The notes beneath the pieces are model-generated. The model worked only from the letters and a program-made list of their open reading frames with translations. It had not been told where the DNA came from and made no database searches. A stretch of 64,000 bases of DNA. It comes from Chamaea fasciata (taxonomy: Eukaryota > Chordata > Aves > Passeriformes > Sylviidae). How positions within the stretch are numbered: the stretch's first letter is position 1; each line of letters starts with the position of its first letter. The stretch lies in contig JARCOQ010000016.1 of NCBI GenBank assembly GCA_029207755.1, positions 12,917,307-12,981,306 on the forward strand, in the 5' to 3' direction. The translations under genes were made by a program, and so were the position numbers. This document shows positions 1-14,303 of the stretch, one piece after another.

Positions 1-3000
1 TTCTTCAAATCCTACTCAGGACAAACATTCACTCTGTCCTTTGGGAACAAAGGGCACTAAGGAAAAAGGAAATGAGATACAGCGAGGAGAACAATTTTCA
101 AACCAACTGCTGGGAGTTACTGTGTTATAGAAACCCTGTAAAGATGAATCTGAAGACTTTAGCCTAGTTCCAAAACCATAAACTCCCAATCCAACAGACA
201 ATGTCCTTTAGTTAGAACACTTTAGTAATTCAGCAAATAATTCATCATATGCCAATAATTCATTAGAAAGTGAATAAACCACTTCTAGACTACAAGTAAT
301 TGGAAACTCTTTATCAGACCAGAAACTGAAATCATGTTTCAATGGCAAGGAAATCTGGAACTGCTGGGGAAAAGGTGTCTTAACAAGCAACTATACACCC
401 CGGGCTGCCTCTGTCATCTGCCATTTCCTGAGGTGGAAATGAAGATTTTCCCACAGCAAAGGGGGGTTTCCCCTGCAACAGACACGCTTTAATTATGACC
501 CCTGAGAAAACTCAAGACAAGGAAATATTTTGCCTATGCCTTGTTGATCCTTCTTCCAAGCTGCCATTACTGAGGAGGAGAAAGGCTCTGTTTCACCCAT
601 CACCCCTCAGCCCCACCCTTCCCTCCAGCACACCCGAGTCTCTCCCAGGTCTCCTCCTCTATTTCCTCCTCTGCAATGTTGGCAGCACCTTCTCTCTTTT
701 TTTCTTCCTGAAGCAGCCACAAGTGCTACCGTTCACCTTCCCAGGACCCAGCTTATGAAAAGCAGGAGACAGAATAATGCTGCTTTTTCTCTTCCCCTAT
801 TACAGCAACATGAACATTTCTCCAAGCAACCACTGCACTTTTAAATCGCCTCAAGCCCTCCCTGGGTTTCTTAGAAGATGAGGAAACAAGTTTGGTGGCT
901 GTTAAACATGAATGGGAAAGCAAAATATTTTAGTGCTTCAGTCAAAAGAATAAACTAAATACACACCAAACACCTGCTCATAATTCTGGATATTTCCCTT
1001 TGCAGTGAGTGTTGCTGCTAAGAAAATTGTTTTTTAAATGTACAGTGGGAATGGGCAGCAGCATCCTTCCACAGTGAAGTCCCAAACCAAAATGCTGCTC
1101 GGCTCACAACGGCTTTTTCTGTGAATAGATGTTACCTATGAACAACTACTTTTTCTAAAGACATTACTTCCCCTAAACATAAACCCCTCCTGCTCTCTAA
1201 GTGTTGAATCCATGTGTTTGTACTGATGGAAACATCTCCCTTTGTCCTGCTGTGGAGCTTATGGTTTGTCTGCTCCAAACTACGCACATTCCATTCAGAA
1301 ACTTTTCCCAAAATATCTCTTTTGCCCATTTTGGGCACAACGTTAAGCAGCAGTACAAGGTTTAATTAATAAGAAATCCAGTTTTTTCTGCGTTTTCACA
1401 TATAAATTAAAGCTGTTGGACTAAATACCTGATGGAAAAATATCTGATTTTGACCAGACACTGCAGTTCCCAAGCCGAAATCACTTCTGTTTAAAAGTGA
1501 CCTGTGGGGACTGATTATTAACAATTTAAACTCCTCTTTCTCTCCCTCAGCTTCTGTCACCTCCTACCTAAATTGAGATCACGTTCACTGCTCTTAAAAC
1601 CTGGCAGGGTTCCATTAAGGCCCAGCTCCATTAAAGTTTATGAAGCTCTGCCAATTCTCATGGCAGAGTATTTGGCCTGTGGTTTGTTTAAAGGTTATAA
1701 GCCTTGCCTGCAAATACTACAATTCCGTGTGGAATTCAGGTACTCTTTAATTTTCACAGCTGCCCATATCAGCCAAAAGGTCCTTAATTTAGACTCTCAG
1801 TGAAACAGAGCAGTGAAATTGTTAACCACCTTTTGGTATTCTTACAGGCTCTTGAGAAAGGAATTTTTATCACATTAATTTATACTGAGCTTATGAAATT
1901 TCATCTTTTGCCCCTTGCTGCTGTAAATCATTTTTGTTCTATATCAGGAGAAAAGAAAACTTTTTTTTTTCACCAATTAAAAAATAAAATAAAAGGCAGA
2001 AGTTTATTCACTCTGCTTTTTACTAACAGAATTTCCAGTATAGGTTTTCAGTGTATGAACTGAATAGCCACCTGTACTCCTGCTAACCTGATTTAGAATA
2101 ATTAGTCAAAGGGAAGAAGAGAACAGTCCCCAAACAAATCTCACTAGGGCTGAGGATGGAAGAAAACCTTAGTAAGAATCAGAAAAAAGTTACTTTGAAA
2201 TGTCTGGCTCCTTATTTTAAACAGCCAATGGTGAATATTAATGTATTTTCAGCTAAAACTCCCTTATGATGTTTTTCTGTAAGTACACTTTTTTTTATTT
2301 TTTGCTAACAATGTACTTCATAAACAAGACAATTGTTGCCCATGATTTTTCCCAGCACACAGCCAAGGAATACATCCAATTTTAATGGGAAGAGCATGCA
2401 AAAGCCTTCTGACTGTTAGTCCTTGCAGAAGGAAGAGATTTATCTTCAAACAAAGATCCACTTAAATATGTTTGTGACAGCTGAGGAATTTATCTCCAAT
2501 TCTTTTTGCCTGTGGTGTGCCACGTTGCTATTTTCCCCATAGCAGCATGTAGGAAGCAAACTAAGATGTCATATACATAATACAGAGATAAAAAATGACC
2601 CTATTTCCATGTCCATGTGATAAATGGAATGAAAGTTCAGTGAACACATATTTGCACATTAATTGAACTGCATGATTCTGTCCTGTTCAATCAAGTCACT
2701 ACTCTGTGTACCACAGGAAATTTTTCCCCAAGAACCATTAAGCCAACTTTATTGCTTAAACACATACACATTTTCACCTATTTATCTTCCTGCCTTGCCA
2801 AGATAGAAGGAAAAGGTTAGCTCTGCGTATTCACATGATTGACAACATATACACAGGAATATTTATATGACTACATCACATCACATCACTATAATGAGAA
2901 TCTGAACTAAGTGTTGCTGTTCACTGCAATAATCAGAGAACAAAGGTATTTGATCAACTTTCGTAAGCCATAAATATTTAGGAGACATTTGGGCTTTGAG

Positions 3001-3795
3001 AATATTAAGTTTTCCCTCAGAAATCAAGTTTCCTTTGGCTGATTTAATCATCAAGATCAATATGGCCCATCTAGAGCTGTGACAGCGTGCTACTCCTGAA
3101 ATCCACAGCTGAGGACTGAGAAAAGTGTGATTAATACAGCACCTTTAAAACCTTCATCAAAACACGTCCAGATTCTCCTACAGGCAGTGAAAACTTACAG
3201 CATTCAGCAAGAGGATGTGGAAGGGAAGTGAGAAACAGAATCAATAAACAAAGTGCACTTTCAAGTCAATACCAACCCCTTAGTGAGACAAGCTTATATT
3301 CACTTCTGTCGCCATCAAATTCCTGATGCACTTTGCTGAAACACATTCTGGAGACATGTCCATAAAATGTGTGTGTTTATATATAGACACACAGAAAAGG
3401 CGTGCAGCATGGCTCACAGCTGGCATTATTAAATCTCATTTTCTTCAGAAGCCTCCCAGGAGTACTGTGCAAACGGATTTGGGCAGGGCAGGGGGGTCGC
3501 CGGTGGCGATGCAATCTCTAGATCCTCGGGGGAAAATTCCAGTTTCAGGCTCAGTGGTTGAACCCAAACAGCCACATCAGGGCTGGGGAGGTCTGATACA
3601 ACAATTCCCCTGCAGGAGCTGGCTCTGCAAAGTGCAGTGACATCCGACAAAAGGGCAGCCTGGTGTCCCAGCCTGTCCCCTGAACAGCCTTGGAGCCAGG
3701 ACCAAAGGGACTGGGCAGTGTTTGGGTGAAAGAAGGACAAAAGAGAAGCCTGTGGAAACTTCACAAAGCTGACCTCAAAAGAAAGGCTCAAGAGA
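1..3795. other. Unique AT-rich non-coding sequence
   Basis: No gene, RNA gene or recognisable transposon was found here. Open frames are all below about 105 codons and look random. Minor low-complexity items are a T9 run near 1,961-1,970, a T-rich run near 2,289-2,302 and three tandem copies of a 5-bp ATCAC-type unit at 2,873-2,889. I saw no convincing splice-bounded exon. Confidence 0.6.
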
Positions 3796-4010
3796 AACCA
3801 ACCTAACAACAAAACAAAACACAAAACACAAAAAACAAACTAACAAAAAACACAAAAAACAAAAACAAACAAAGACCCAAAAAAAAACAAACAAAAAAAA
3901 AGCAAGAAAAAATTTACAAATCAAACAAAACCAACGAGAAAAAAAACAATTATAAAAACCCAGACCAATCAACCAACTCAAAACAAAACAAATCCAAGCA
4001 AACCCCCCAA
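3796..4010. repeat. A/C-rich low-complexity tract, (CAAA)n-like
   Basis: About 215 bp on the plus strand consists almost only of A and C, with irregular CAAA, CAAAA and AAAAAC steps. It ends in a short C6 run near 4,004-4,009. The complementary strand reads as an 80-residue open frame made almost entirely of F, C, L, V and W. This is a composition artefact and not a membrane protein. Similar tracts occur at 14.3 kb and, in reverse orientation, at 39.0 kb. Confidence 0.85.
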
Positions 4011-7000
4011 AGCCCATGCCCAGTTAAAAGACTGTTTGCAGATACAGAGACTTTGTTGGGGAAGGTTGAGCAACTTTGAACGAAGCAAACTGAGGTAACT
4101 GAATTAGTCTATGGACCATTTTTCATGCATATATTAAAAAAATATCCAAGTCTAAAGCCTGTGTAGGCAACAGAGTCTCAGCTACCAGAGGCACACGTAA
4201 CCTGAACATTATCATAAAGATTTCAGCCAACAAATATTCTGCCCTTGTCAGGTAATCCCTCTCCTAGAGCACCATGACACACCTGGGTACTCTCCAGACT
4301 GTGCTGGGACACCTCAAAAAGCACCTTTCTAAAAGCCTACAAGACCCAAGCTTTTGTCACTTGAACTGAATAATGGTAATTTATGTGTCCAAGTCCTTGC
4401 CAAACTGGATGACAATTAAAGCCTAGTACTTATTTAAAGGAATACAAAATGAAGGCTCAAGTTCCAATCATTTATATATTATAAATGCTCTATTTAATAA
4501 TTTATAATCAGTAAATTAGACAACTGGTAGTATCTAAACTGATGCATTGCACAATTCAATCTATCTGGGGGTTTTTGAAAGTTTGTAATTTCCATTCATT
4601 ATCTTTTGTTGAACTACTTACTTTTCAGTGGTAGAAGCTTCTGTTTCCATGAGTAAAGTAGTCCCCAAACCATAAATTATATCCTACAGTTTTGACATCA
4701 TTTATTTTCATACCATTATACATGCCAACCTTTTGACTACTCAAGATCAAAAGAGTTGCTCTCCAGGCTCATATTTCACTATAGCTCTCATATTTTATGC
4801 AGCAAATTAGGTTTTACAGTAGCAGCTACAGCAAGACTCTCTCTCACACTGCACAGCTTAAAATTACTGCACAGGATTTCAGATGGAAGGAGCACAACCC
4901 TAGAAATTCATGCTCAAGTTAAAAATGGATGAAAACTTTGTATAACTCTTCTCCATCCGTTTTGTGGAGTCTTTATACATCTATATGTGGCTAATGTGAT
5001 TAAACCTCAAAACCATAAAAGGAAGTCAGGATTCCACCATTGGTAATAAAAGTTGGAAGGGAATCCATCAAATCCTGATGCAGGCAGGTATTTGGTGTGT
5101 TCAGAGGGGGCTGCACCCCAGGCACATCCGAGGGTCACCCACCAGGCACACACTGCCAGGAATTCCCTTCCTGCCACGTTTGGAATGTCCATATTAACTT
5201 GTCAGGATAATTGCTCCAGCCGGGAGCTCCCATCACTGCCAATCAAGGGTTTATTGGGGATCTGAAGACACAGAAGGTGCTCAGCAGGATTTATGTGTGA
5301 CACTGAGTTATCCAGACACACCTTTCACTGGGAGTTCAGACCCTTACTCTGCTTGCATGATTGAAAAATACTTTTTAGTGGAAATAACTGAAGGCATGAC
5401 ATCAAAATCCCAACTTCTGCACAGTTACAACAGTTCAGTTCTAAAAGCTTGAAAATTAAAAATAATATTCATTTATAATTCTTGATTTTACACTTGAAAT
5501 TATAAATATTCTTAGTTATATTATACAGAATTATGGCATTATTGCAATTATCTTCGTAAGAAAAAATACTGGCACCTATTTACACACAATTTGTCACAGC
5601 TTGATTTAGCCAAATCTAAAGTGATTTCAACAGACCAAGCAAAAATTACAATCTTACTGCAATAATTATCCTCTTGATAAATTCTGAAGTCCCACTACAA
5701 ACTACAGAGATTTTAAAGGCCCTTAAAATAATCAAAATTGTGACCGTAAGGAAAGCTTCATGTTGTACTCCTACAGATAAGTAGTTTTCTTAAATTGCAA
5801 ATATTTTCTTGCTGTAAATATATTAAAGATAGGAACATTAAAAAAGTGGTAATAGCAAATTCTCTATTAGTCATCATGATTGATCACTCCGTGCCTCATT
5901 CCACTTGGAGGGAAGAGGGAATATAAAGCTGGATAAGATTAACAATGCACAGTTTCAATCAAAGGCTGTGGCTGATGCAAAGTATTGATGCCTCCGAACG
6001 GGGAGAAGCTGTAATCCACTCACTCATCCTGAAAAACAACCTGAAAATAGAAATGGAAATGTCTCCTGTCCTGAGCACGCACGTCCCCTGCAGTGATGGC
6101 ACACGAGGGCCTTGCATGTTAAGTGTGCTGGGGAGAATAAAGTAGGGCAGGGAGTGGAGGGAGGCTGAATGACATGTTTTTATCTGCTGTGGGGTTTTAA
6201 TACAGCACCTGCAATTTACCCTGACAGCATCCAACCAAGCATTCATCTTTCCCCAGATAAAGTTCCCACTGATATCATAGTTTTCCCATAGAAATCAATC
6301 AGACAGCCAACAGGATTTAAAAATTCCTCATGAGCTAGCAGAAAGAATTATAAATCTAGCAGGAACAGTGCAGTGCAAACCATCAAACAGTGACAGTAGG
6401 ACAATATTGGTAGAGTCATATTTTCTGAGCAAGCTCTGCTATCTGTTTACACACACATCTCAGTGACTCCTTTTCCAACAGCAATCAGTTCACCTTGGCA
6501 CCAGAAGCAGGCCATAGGAGCAGGTATGGTCCTGCTGGCAGTGAGACCCCAGCTCTGCTGCTGCCTCACCATGAGATCCCTGCATTTCTCTCGAGCTGCG
6601 TTCTGCATCGCCTCCAGAGTGTGTCAGACACCCAGCCTGCAGGGCTGGGACTGCACCTGGGCACCCCAGGAGCAATGCAAGGCAGGCAGACAGTGATACC
6701 AGCCTGCACAAACCCTTCACACCACCCTCCATGGTGGCCTGCAGACCGTATCTGCCATGGACACCTTGCACACGTGGCACTCGCATCGCTCGTGCAAACA
6801 CATTTCCTGCAAACAGACGGGATTCCTCATACACAGTTTACAAATAAAAAACCAGGGAAATTGCCTGTCCTGTCAGAGGATTCTCCCCCTCTCTCCAGCC
6901 CACCCAGGGAGCAGCAGAGGGTGGATGAAGGGAATCCTGGCCTTTTCTGAACAACGCTTCTCCCCAGGCCTGACCTGCTCCTTCCACATCAGGGAAGTGA

Positions 7001-10000
7001 GGAGCTTCCCACTGACATTGCCTCATAATCAAGGACCTGATGGATCATTGTATAAACCAGTCACACTTCTGCTATCATTAAAGCCATATTCTCCTCGTTA
7101 ATCTGAGGTTTCCTGTAAACTTTGATTTAATAACCTCCTTGGGCTTTGAGCTGATTTTGATTCCATTTTATTGAGACATATTGGCACCCTTTTCTTTATG
7201 AGAGTGAAAAATAGGCTGCCTTGACATTCCTCCCATTAAAGCAGGCAGAGAGCTAACACAAAGTTATGCTGAACTTGTATTTCAATCAGGCATGACCTCT
7301 CACTTCTCACAAGAAGGCCTTGAACTTCGCTGTATCATTTATTCAAATATTGCAGAGGGAAAGAGGAATCACAACAAGCTTTCTCTGTTCTATTTTGGTA
7401 ACACCATTTGTTTCGGAAAAAGGAAAAGAAATTATGCTTTGCCTAACATAAAGGCCATTTATTCTCACTGCTAATTAGAAAGAAGAACACTCTGGAAAGT
7501 CAAATAGCTTGCTGAATGAAACATCTTTTCATGGGGAAAAACATGTACGTACAAAAAACAATAAAAGGACTGGATGGCATATACCTGTAATAAAGTTAGC
7601 AGAATGGAAAAAAGGCATTCCTCAAACAGCTGTTCCAGTAAATTACATGAAAACTTACTTATTGTGTGGTATGGGAATTGTTACAGTGTATAGCTGTATT
7701 TGAGACTGATCTCAGGCCCATTTTGTAATGGTATTGACAGAATCTGTTATGGATCTGAACAAGAAACCAGGGTAAGCTGTGATAAAAATCTTTGCGTTTG
7801 ACTACCTATGCATAAGTTATTCCTTTCTAAGATGCCTCTAACTTGTGTATTTACAAGACTATGACCCTAACAGACACGGTGTGGGCAGATTTGGCAATTA
7901 TTTTTGGAAGGCTTTGCTGCCTACAGCTTTGACTCTGTCACTATTTGTTGTCCCTTTGTGTTAAAAGATGGAAGGAAGGTCCTGGGATCACTTGACAGCT
8001 TCCTCTAGATGTTCTTGTCTCTGTAGTGCTAAGTGGCAACCAGCATTTTGAAAAAAACCCAGCTGGTTTGTATTCTCCTAAAACATTAGTAGCAGCACAA
8101 ACACGCTAAGTTTTCATCCAGACTTCATACAAAATTTAGTAAGGGAACACAGCAGTGTCACCTAAGAACAAAGAAAAATAAACAAATTTCAAGACTACTC
8201 GGATCAACAGTTCAAGAGCAACCAAGCAGAGGCTCTGATGAAAGATTTTAGAAAACAGATGTAAGTGGGTTTTTGTTCACAAGCAAAGCAGAGTGCATCC
8301 ACACGAGTACTCCAGCAGCAAACAACGGAGGAGCTCTAATGAACAAGACCTGACCCAAAGGTAAGCCAGAACAAGGGGGTTTGAGGTTGTATCTTTCTCA
8401 GAACTCTTCATGAAGACCCAAAGGTAAAGCAAAATCAAATCAGGTAAAACACTGGGCCACTATTCTCAAAGCAGAGGAAATGTCCCGTGTGCCTTGCCAT
8501 CCCCACAGTTACGTAAGGACTCAAAACTCCACCAGAACTGTAGTTTTCAGGAAGACATTTAGGAAGTTTGCCATTATGTCAAAGGAATCGTTTCCCTCAA
8601 GCTGAAAATTCATCAACCAGTTCTGCCTGGCTGTTATCTTTTTTATTTACTATTTTATGTGAGTTACTGCACTGAACTCAGACTATTTCCAAACAACCTC
8701 AATACCAGTTCAGGAAAATATTTAATTACTCTTTACCTTCAATTAGGATTTGCCCTGTATTGTGGAATTTTGGCAGTCCTTCTGAGTACTTTCATGAATG
8801 GAAGAAACAGCACCCAAGGATAATCTCACACACACAGATCTGTGCCTACAAAGTCAGCAGACCCACAGGCTGGGGCACAAAGGTCAGCTGGTGAGCCCTC
8901 AAAGAACAACCAAACGTGTTAACTCAAGGTTTTGAAATCAGCAGAGTAGTAGCAAACAAAGCAACTCAACTGGCTGAAGCAGAAACTTGCAATATTCCCA
9001 GAATTTTACACACAGGAGAGAAAAAAGTACATGAGAACATTTGACAAATACATCAGAAAACAGACTGTATAGAAGGCAGCCGAGTCAATAGTAGTACCCA
9101 CACAGTGACAAATCTCAGCCCCCAAAATCCCATTACAAAACAAGAAACTGAAAATGACTATTAGTGGGCTCTTGATAGAGCAGCAGCAAACCTTTGAACA
9201 GTGCGAGAGTGAAAAAACAGATACAAATCCTACTTCTGAAACTCCCTGAGACAAGCCAAGTACGCAATTGAATCAGACCAGCTAAATTGAACGCTGATAT
9301 TACAGTCTCAAACTAAATAAAAATGAACGATCTCATTCTTTTGCAGTATGCAAGTGAACTCGTGTTCTTGTTCTTTAAAGTAACTAGCACAGTTTATCTA
9401 TCCTCTTTAATAATGCAATTTAATTTACCAAAGGTTCATATTAAAAATTTATCTGACTCCAGCAGTCAGAGTCACCTCCACATTTAGTCACAGTTAAACA
9501 TTAGCTTTGGAGCACATCACAAATTCCCTGCTGTGAGTCCGAGAAGGGTTTCGCAGAGGAACACTCTGAGCTTCCAATTGACGTTGCAAACAAATGACTC
9601 AGGAACTGTGCACCAAATAAAAATATCTGCCAGTTATTCAAAGTGCAGCGACTTATTCAGCAGCATTGTTCAGAAGAGGCAAAGGCAGTGGAACACATTT
9701 GTGCCTCACAAAGGACTGTCACTTAACTTTAGCAGTCAGTTATTCAAAACATACTCCAAAAACTGGGGTATTTTCACCTCTGAGAACACCTTCAGACCAT
9801 TCAGAAATACACACACATCGAGAGGAAAGCTGACAAAATAAATGTGAGTCCAAAAGGACCAAGCTAACCTGCAGCAATGTCAAGCACCTAACGTCCAACA
9901 CTGCCAATGGCACTCCAGAATTCAATGAGAACCCAGCTCGGCACAAAATTCAGCTGCTCTTTCATGCTCCAGTCTACACGAGCACCTCATGGCACGTGGT

Positions 10001-12214
10001 ACAGGAAGAGTGAGGCAAACCAGGTGTGGAGGTGGACAGAACACGTGCCAAGCCCCAGAACCACCAGTACAGAACTGCTTGGCTGAGGAGCAAAGGGGAA
10101 AAATGGAAGGGCACAGAGCAAGGTCAGCTTGCACCTTCTGGGGGTGGGAAATAAAGCACACGCTGAACAAGCCTCTGAACCGTGTGGTTTTGATGCCATG
10201 GAAACCTTCAGAAAGAGCTGCACAATGGCAGAACTTTCCTAGAAGGGCTTTATGAGCTTAAATATTGTTATACCACGACCAGATTTCCAAAGATTGCCTC
10301 ATTAAGCGCTAGAAGCAGCACAAATGCCAACCTGAGGTAACTTAAACTTTCACCCTAAAATTGTAAGCAAGCTGGCCCCTCGATCCGAAGCACAGACACC
10401 TATTTAACATTCCACCAGTATAAGACAGGATTTCCTACCTCAGCTTTGCTGGCATCCAGCGATGTCAAAACCTGAAAATTACAGGAAAAATGCATTAGTA
10501 TTGATCCAACAAAACAGGAGCGGGATTAATTGGCTTTTGAGGTAACTGACATCAATTGGTTGTTACGGCTTGAGGGAACAGAACTGAAGAGAACTGTCTT
10601 TCACACTGAGACTATTCACCTCTCACGCACATCAGAAGGTAAAACCAGGGATATATTAAAACAGCAAAATTCAGGAATACTGGGTTAAAAATCCAAGAAA
10701 TATACCAAAAGAGAACTGGAAAAATATGTTTTTATTTTTACTAATTTTTCATTGGTTGATGATGAACAATGCAACCATAAGCTTTCCAGCCCAGACACAA
10801 TGCCCAGGATACACTCTGAAAACACTTCAGTCCCACAGTGGTAGAAGCAACACAGGCTGAAGACCATGTTCCATGTGGGGTGTGACCAAGGAAGTTTTGC
10901 CAGATCCTTCTCACCAGGGACAGTCTGCTGGGCAGAGTTATCCAGGGTTTGGCCTCCTGGGAGCTCCAGTGCTGACTTCCAGCAACCAAAGCTGCCCTGA
11001 AGCACAAACATCATCCTCTGCCACTCAAGGGTTCCACTGAGCTCAGTTAAGGTCAGTGTCTAACACCAGGGAGATACAAAATCAACTGCTCTGAAAAACT
11101 GCACAAGAGCCACAATGCAGAGGCTGGCAATACAGAGAAATTCATCATTTATATTAAAGCAACTTAAACATTTTAAGACACATATCCATTGTTATAGGTC
11201 AAACAACAGATACAAAATTAATAAGCTCATATTAGACTCTGAAGGCTGTTAAACCACGTTGTAAGATAAAAATCTTTGTTAGAACTTTATGCCACAATAT
11301 TGTCACCACTGTACTAGGTTGAAAAGCCCTTAATAGTTCCCTCACAAATTCCAGACTGACACCTAGCTATAATTCTGTCTCCAGGAGAACAGATCTTCCT
11401 TTATATTGGTGTTAATCATCACTTCTAAAGGACACCACCAATTCTCCCAAGCTCCAAGGAGCAGGAGGAGGAGGGCGCAGCCATGACCCTGGCTGAGGGA
11501 AGGGGGAGGAGAGCACAGTTTTTATTGAACAGAGCTCAGCCTGCACTGCAAAGGAGACAATTTGTGTGCAGAGCTGCTGCTCAATGGAAAGCATCTGTGG
11601 ATTCATCAAAAACTTATTCCAAAGGAATTTAGGAATGGAAATGAACTCCTGTCACATCACAACACGGTATCTGCAATCACAAACAGTTATTTAATTTAAC
11701 CTGATTCAAACCCAGGTTCAGCTCTATTTGAAATGTGTATCTTTGTCACTAATGGGATTTTGGAAGCTGTTCAAGAATTTTTCTCACACAAGCAGAACTG
11801 AACTTATTTAAATTCTATTTATTTACAAACAGCGTATCACCTTTTTTGTTGTTGCTGCTATTCCTCCTCATCAATATTTTTTAGTGGTAGCAGTTATCTT
11901 TCCTTTCCAAAATGAACCATACACAAAACCATCCCACCCATTCCCTGCTGCCATTCCCTCAGGTCACTCTGGTAGCATCCCCTCACAAAAAGGTCTTTCT
12001 ACTAACAGACTCATAGAGTTACACTCCACTTACATCAATTTAATTACATCTTTCTTGGAGGCAAGGGACTAAAAGCACACATTGTAGAGGATATACCAAA
12101 AACCTGTTTTAAAAGACCAGAATTTGGAGTGGAGCTTCCTGAAGCTTCCATAAATCCTGCTCTAAACCCTCTGTCAAAATGGCCAATCTTCTCCCTCTAG
12201 CAGCTGCGCAAGAA
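4011..12214. other. Unique non-coding sequence
   Basis: No supported gene lies in these 8.2 kb. The segment around 6.46-7.10 kb is GC-richer and stop-poor, giving overlapping frames of 114-151 codons on both strands. None resembles a known protein, and frames open on both strands argue for composition rather than coding. The 9.5-11.1 kb part behaves similarly, with frames up to 109 codons. The 7.48-7.74 kb stretch looks like ordinary unique sequence; whether it is conserved cannot be judged from one sequence. Confidence 0.55.
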
Positions 12215-12650
12215 ATGTGAATGGAGCTGAACAGTGTGACTATTCCAGCCAGGCCTCACCAATGCCTTGCAAGGCAATTACTCTTCCACTTTAATAATTC
12301 ACCTCATGTGTCCAAAGACTGTATTTCTCTTTTATATTTTCGTACCTTCCTGGTGCTTTACAGTCACTCAGTGGTCAGCTGGGCCACTGGACATACTATG
12401 TCCCTATCTTCCTTCTCCGGGTTATTGTCTGATAAATCCCTGCTCAGCAGCTGAATTCCAGTCAGTTCTTAGAAGCATGACCTTTTCCTCGCTGTTACTA
12501 ACATTAATTCACTTTTATTTCAACCTGCAAACCCATCCATCTCTTCCTAGAGAGCACACCCGGCTCCTCTGTGTTAGCAATTCCTCCCAGCTTTACATTT
12601 TTATCAAATTCCATTGGCACATTCTTAGTCCAAGCATACTAATGAAAAAT
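12215..12650 (-). mobile_element. Decayed ancient CR1/L3-type LINE fragment
   Basis: Read on the minus strand, 12,229-12,290 gives a degraded stretch (IALQGIGEAWLE, then a stop, then SHCSAP). Its spacing matches the conserved end of CR1 reverse transcriptases, where the pattern is roughly P-L-x-S-A-L-x-R-P-x-L-E-Y. The right part, about 12,560-12,650, reads like the reverse complement of an upstream part of the same domain in old CR1 copies. Frame breaks and in-frame stops make it a dead copy. The open frames at 12,221-12,665 on the plus strand are antisense to it. The family is recognised from memory, the divergence is high and the edges are approximate. Confidence 0.6.
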
Positions 12651-13519
12651 TATCAAAGGAAATGACAAATAACTCAACACAGTGACACTGCTGAGAGGAG
12701 CTTTCTGTTGAGCAGTGCAGCACCAGCTGACCCTGGTACAGCAGGTCAGGGTGCCAGGCTGTCACACCAGAGCTGTCCTGCTGAAATACTGCAGCAGCCC
12801 CAGCTACACAGCTGAGAGAACATCTGCACCCAGGCTGGACACAGGGACATGAACATACCCTGAGTTATTCTGGGAACTCAGCAAAATGATCCTCACACCA
12901 GCGGGATTGTGATCTTTGATGGTATTCTCACCACTGCACACGTGGAGACCAAGATGGAGTGTTTCTCCTTAAAATAATGACATTCCTCAAGCTAATGTCT
13001 CATTAGTAAACAGTAAAACATTAATTTAATATTATGGGTCAAATAATACTCATGAAATTAATGAGCTGACTATTATTGTAAGTCTGTGAAGACCTGACAA
13101 TTATCTAAAAGTTTTAATAGTTAATTTTATTTAAGTTTACGTGTCTTAACGGAGCGAATTATCATTCTATTGGTATGACTGATTTCTTCCTCCTCCTCAC
13201 TCCTACCCCCCTGTTCCTGAAACTTGTAATTTCTGGCCCAGCAGCTGTATCTCCTGTCAGGTTTGAGGAGCCAGTGAATGAAGACATGGGAGCAGTGTAA
13301 TTGGTATGACAAAGAATTGCAGTTCCAAGCCATCCTTTGCCGAGGCTTTTGAGGAAGTGTCTGTGTGTCACAGTGTGATCACTCAATTAAATCCTCTGAG
13401 AAGGCACTGCCAGCTCTCAAGCTCCTTAAGCAGAGGTAAGATCTGCAGCCAAGCCACCCGAGACACAAAGCCAATTTATTCAGCCCCATCCCAGGCAATC
13501 CTGGGTGAGGAAGCACCTG
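12651..13519. other. Unique non-coding sequence
   Basis: No gene or repeat is recognised. About 12,690-12,850 is richer in CAG and CTG words. The following 13,000-13,140 is strongly AT-rich. Small frames on both strands near 13.1-13.6 kb are not protein-like. Confidence 0.5.
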
Positions 13520-13870
13520 GAGTGATGTGTCCATGATCAGGTAATTGTTCCGGAATGTGGGACTGGGCTGAGCCAAGGGAGCAGCAGAGAGGAGGACAGG
13601 GCTGCAGTCAAGGTGTGTCAGCATTAGTTCATCTCATTTCCCTTTGCAATAATCCACCGCTCTGCCCCACGGTTTGTGTGAGGGATGATGATCGTTTTCT
13701 CTCTCCTGCTGCTCCCCTGTGACATTTTATGCCCCAGTTAAAACCACAGCAATTTCACCAGGAGGAATTACGGCTCAGGTGAGGGATCCTTGTCTCTCTC
13801 ACCATAATCCCTCTGTGACATAACAAACCCGTGGGTTTATGTCACTTTCCCAAGCAAGATGCAATTTATT
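13520..13870. promoter_or_regulatory. Candidate regulatory segment with paired TAATCC sites
   Basis: Two TAATCC motifs (13,650-13,655 and 13,805-13,810) match the preferred core of K50 homeodomain proteins such as the OTX and PITX groups. An AACCACA word at 13,742-13,748 matches the RUNX core. The sites lie in a moderately GC-rich, repeat-free segment without a coding frame. Such short motifs occur by chance in any 64 kb, so this is only a weak inference of enhancer function. Confidence 0.2.
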
Positions 13871-14303
13871 CTTCTTGTGCTATAAGCTAGACGTGACTGA
13901 CAGAAAACATCTTTTAAAATGGCTTTTTTGCTATTCCTGGGAGTTGTACTCAATGCAGAATTTCCCATTCTACATGAGGAATCCTGCGAATACTGGAAAA
14001 AACATAGACTGCAAAGAAAGTAGTGTCTTTTAAACAATGTTTACTGCTTTTAGCATTTAGAAAGGTCTTACCCTGAGGTGCATCGTCCCTCTCTCCAGAA
14101 CAAACACAGGACAACATTTGCCATTCTAAGCCAGGAAGCAAATAGCTGCTGTTTGTTATGTATCTCAAGATAACACCTTAACAGAAAGAAGTAAAGGAAA
14201 CTTTCTTGAATGAAGAAAGCTCCTCAAACATGAGACTGGACAGCTCATTCAGTATCAATTTGGTATTAAAGTACATGAAATTCCCTGTGTCAAAGTTTAA
14301 AGA
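13871..14303. other. Unique non-coding sequence
   Basis: I see nothing here beyond short random open frames of about 60-70 codons on both strands. Confidence 0.5.

Noticed and set aside
8349..8435. Repeated GACCCAAAGGTAA word
   Set aside because: Only about 13 bp are shared, with no wider similarity around the two copies, so it is probably coincidence.
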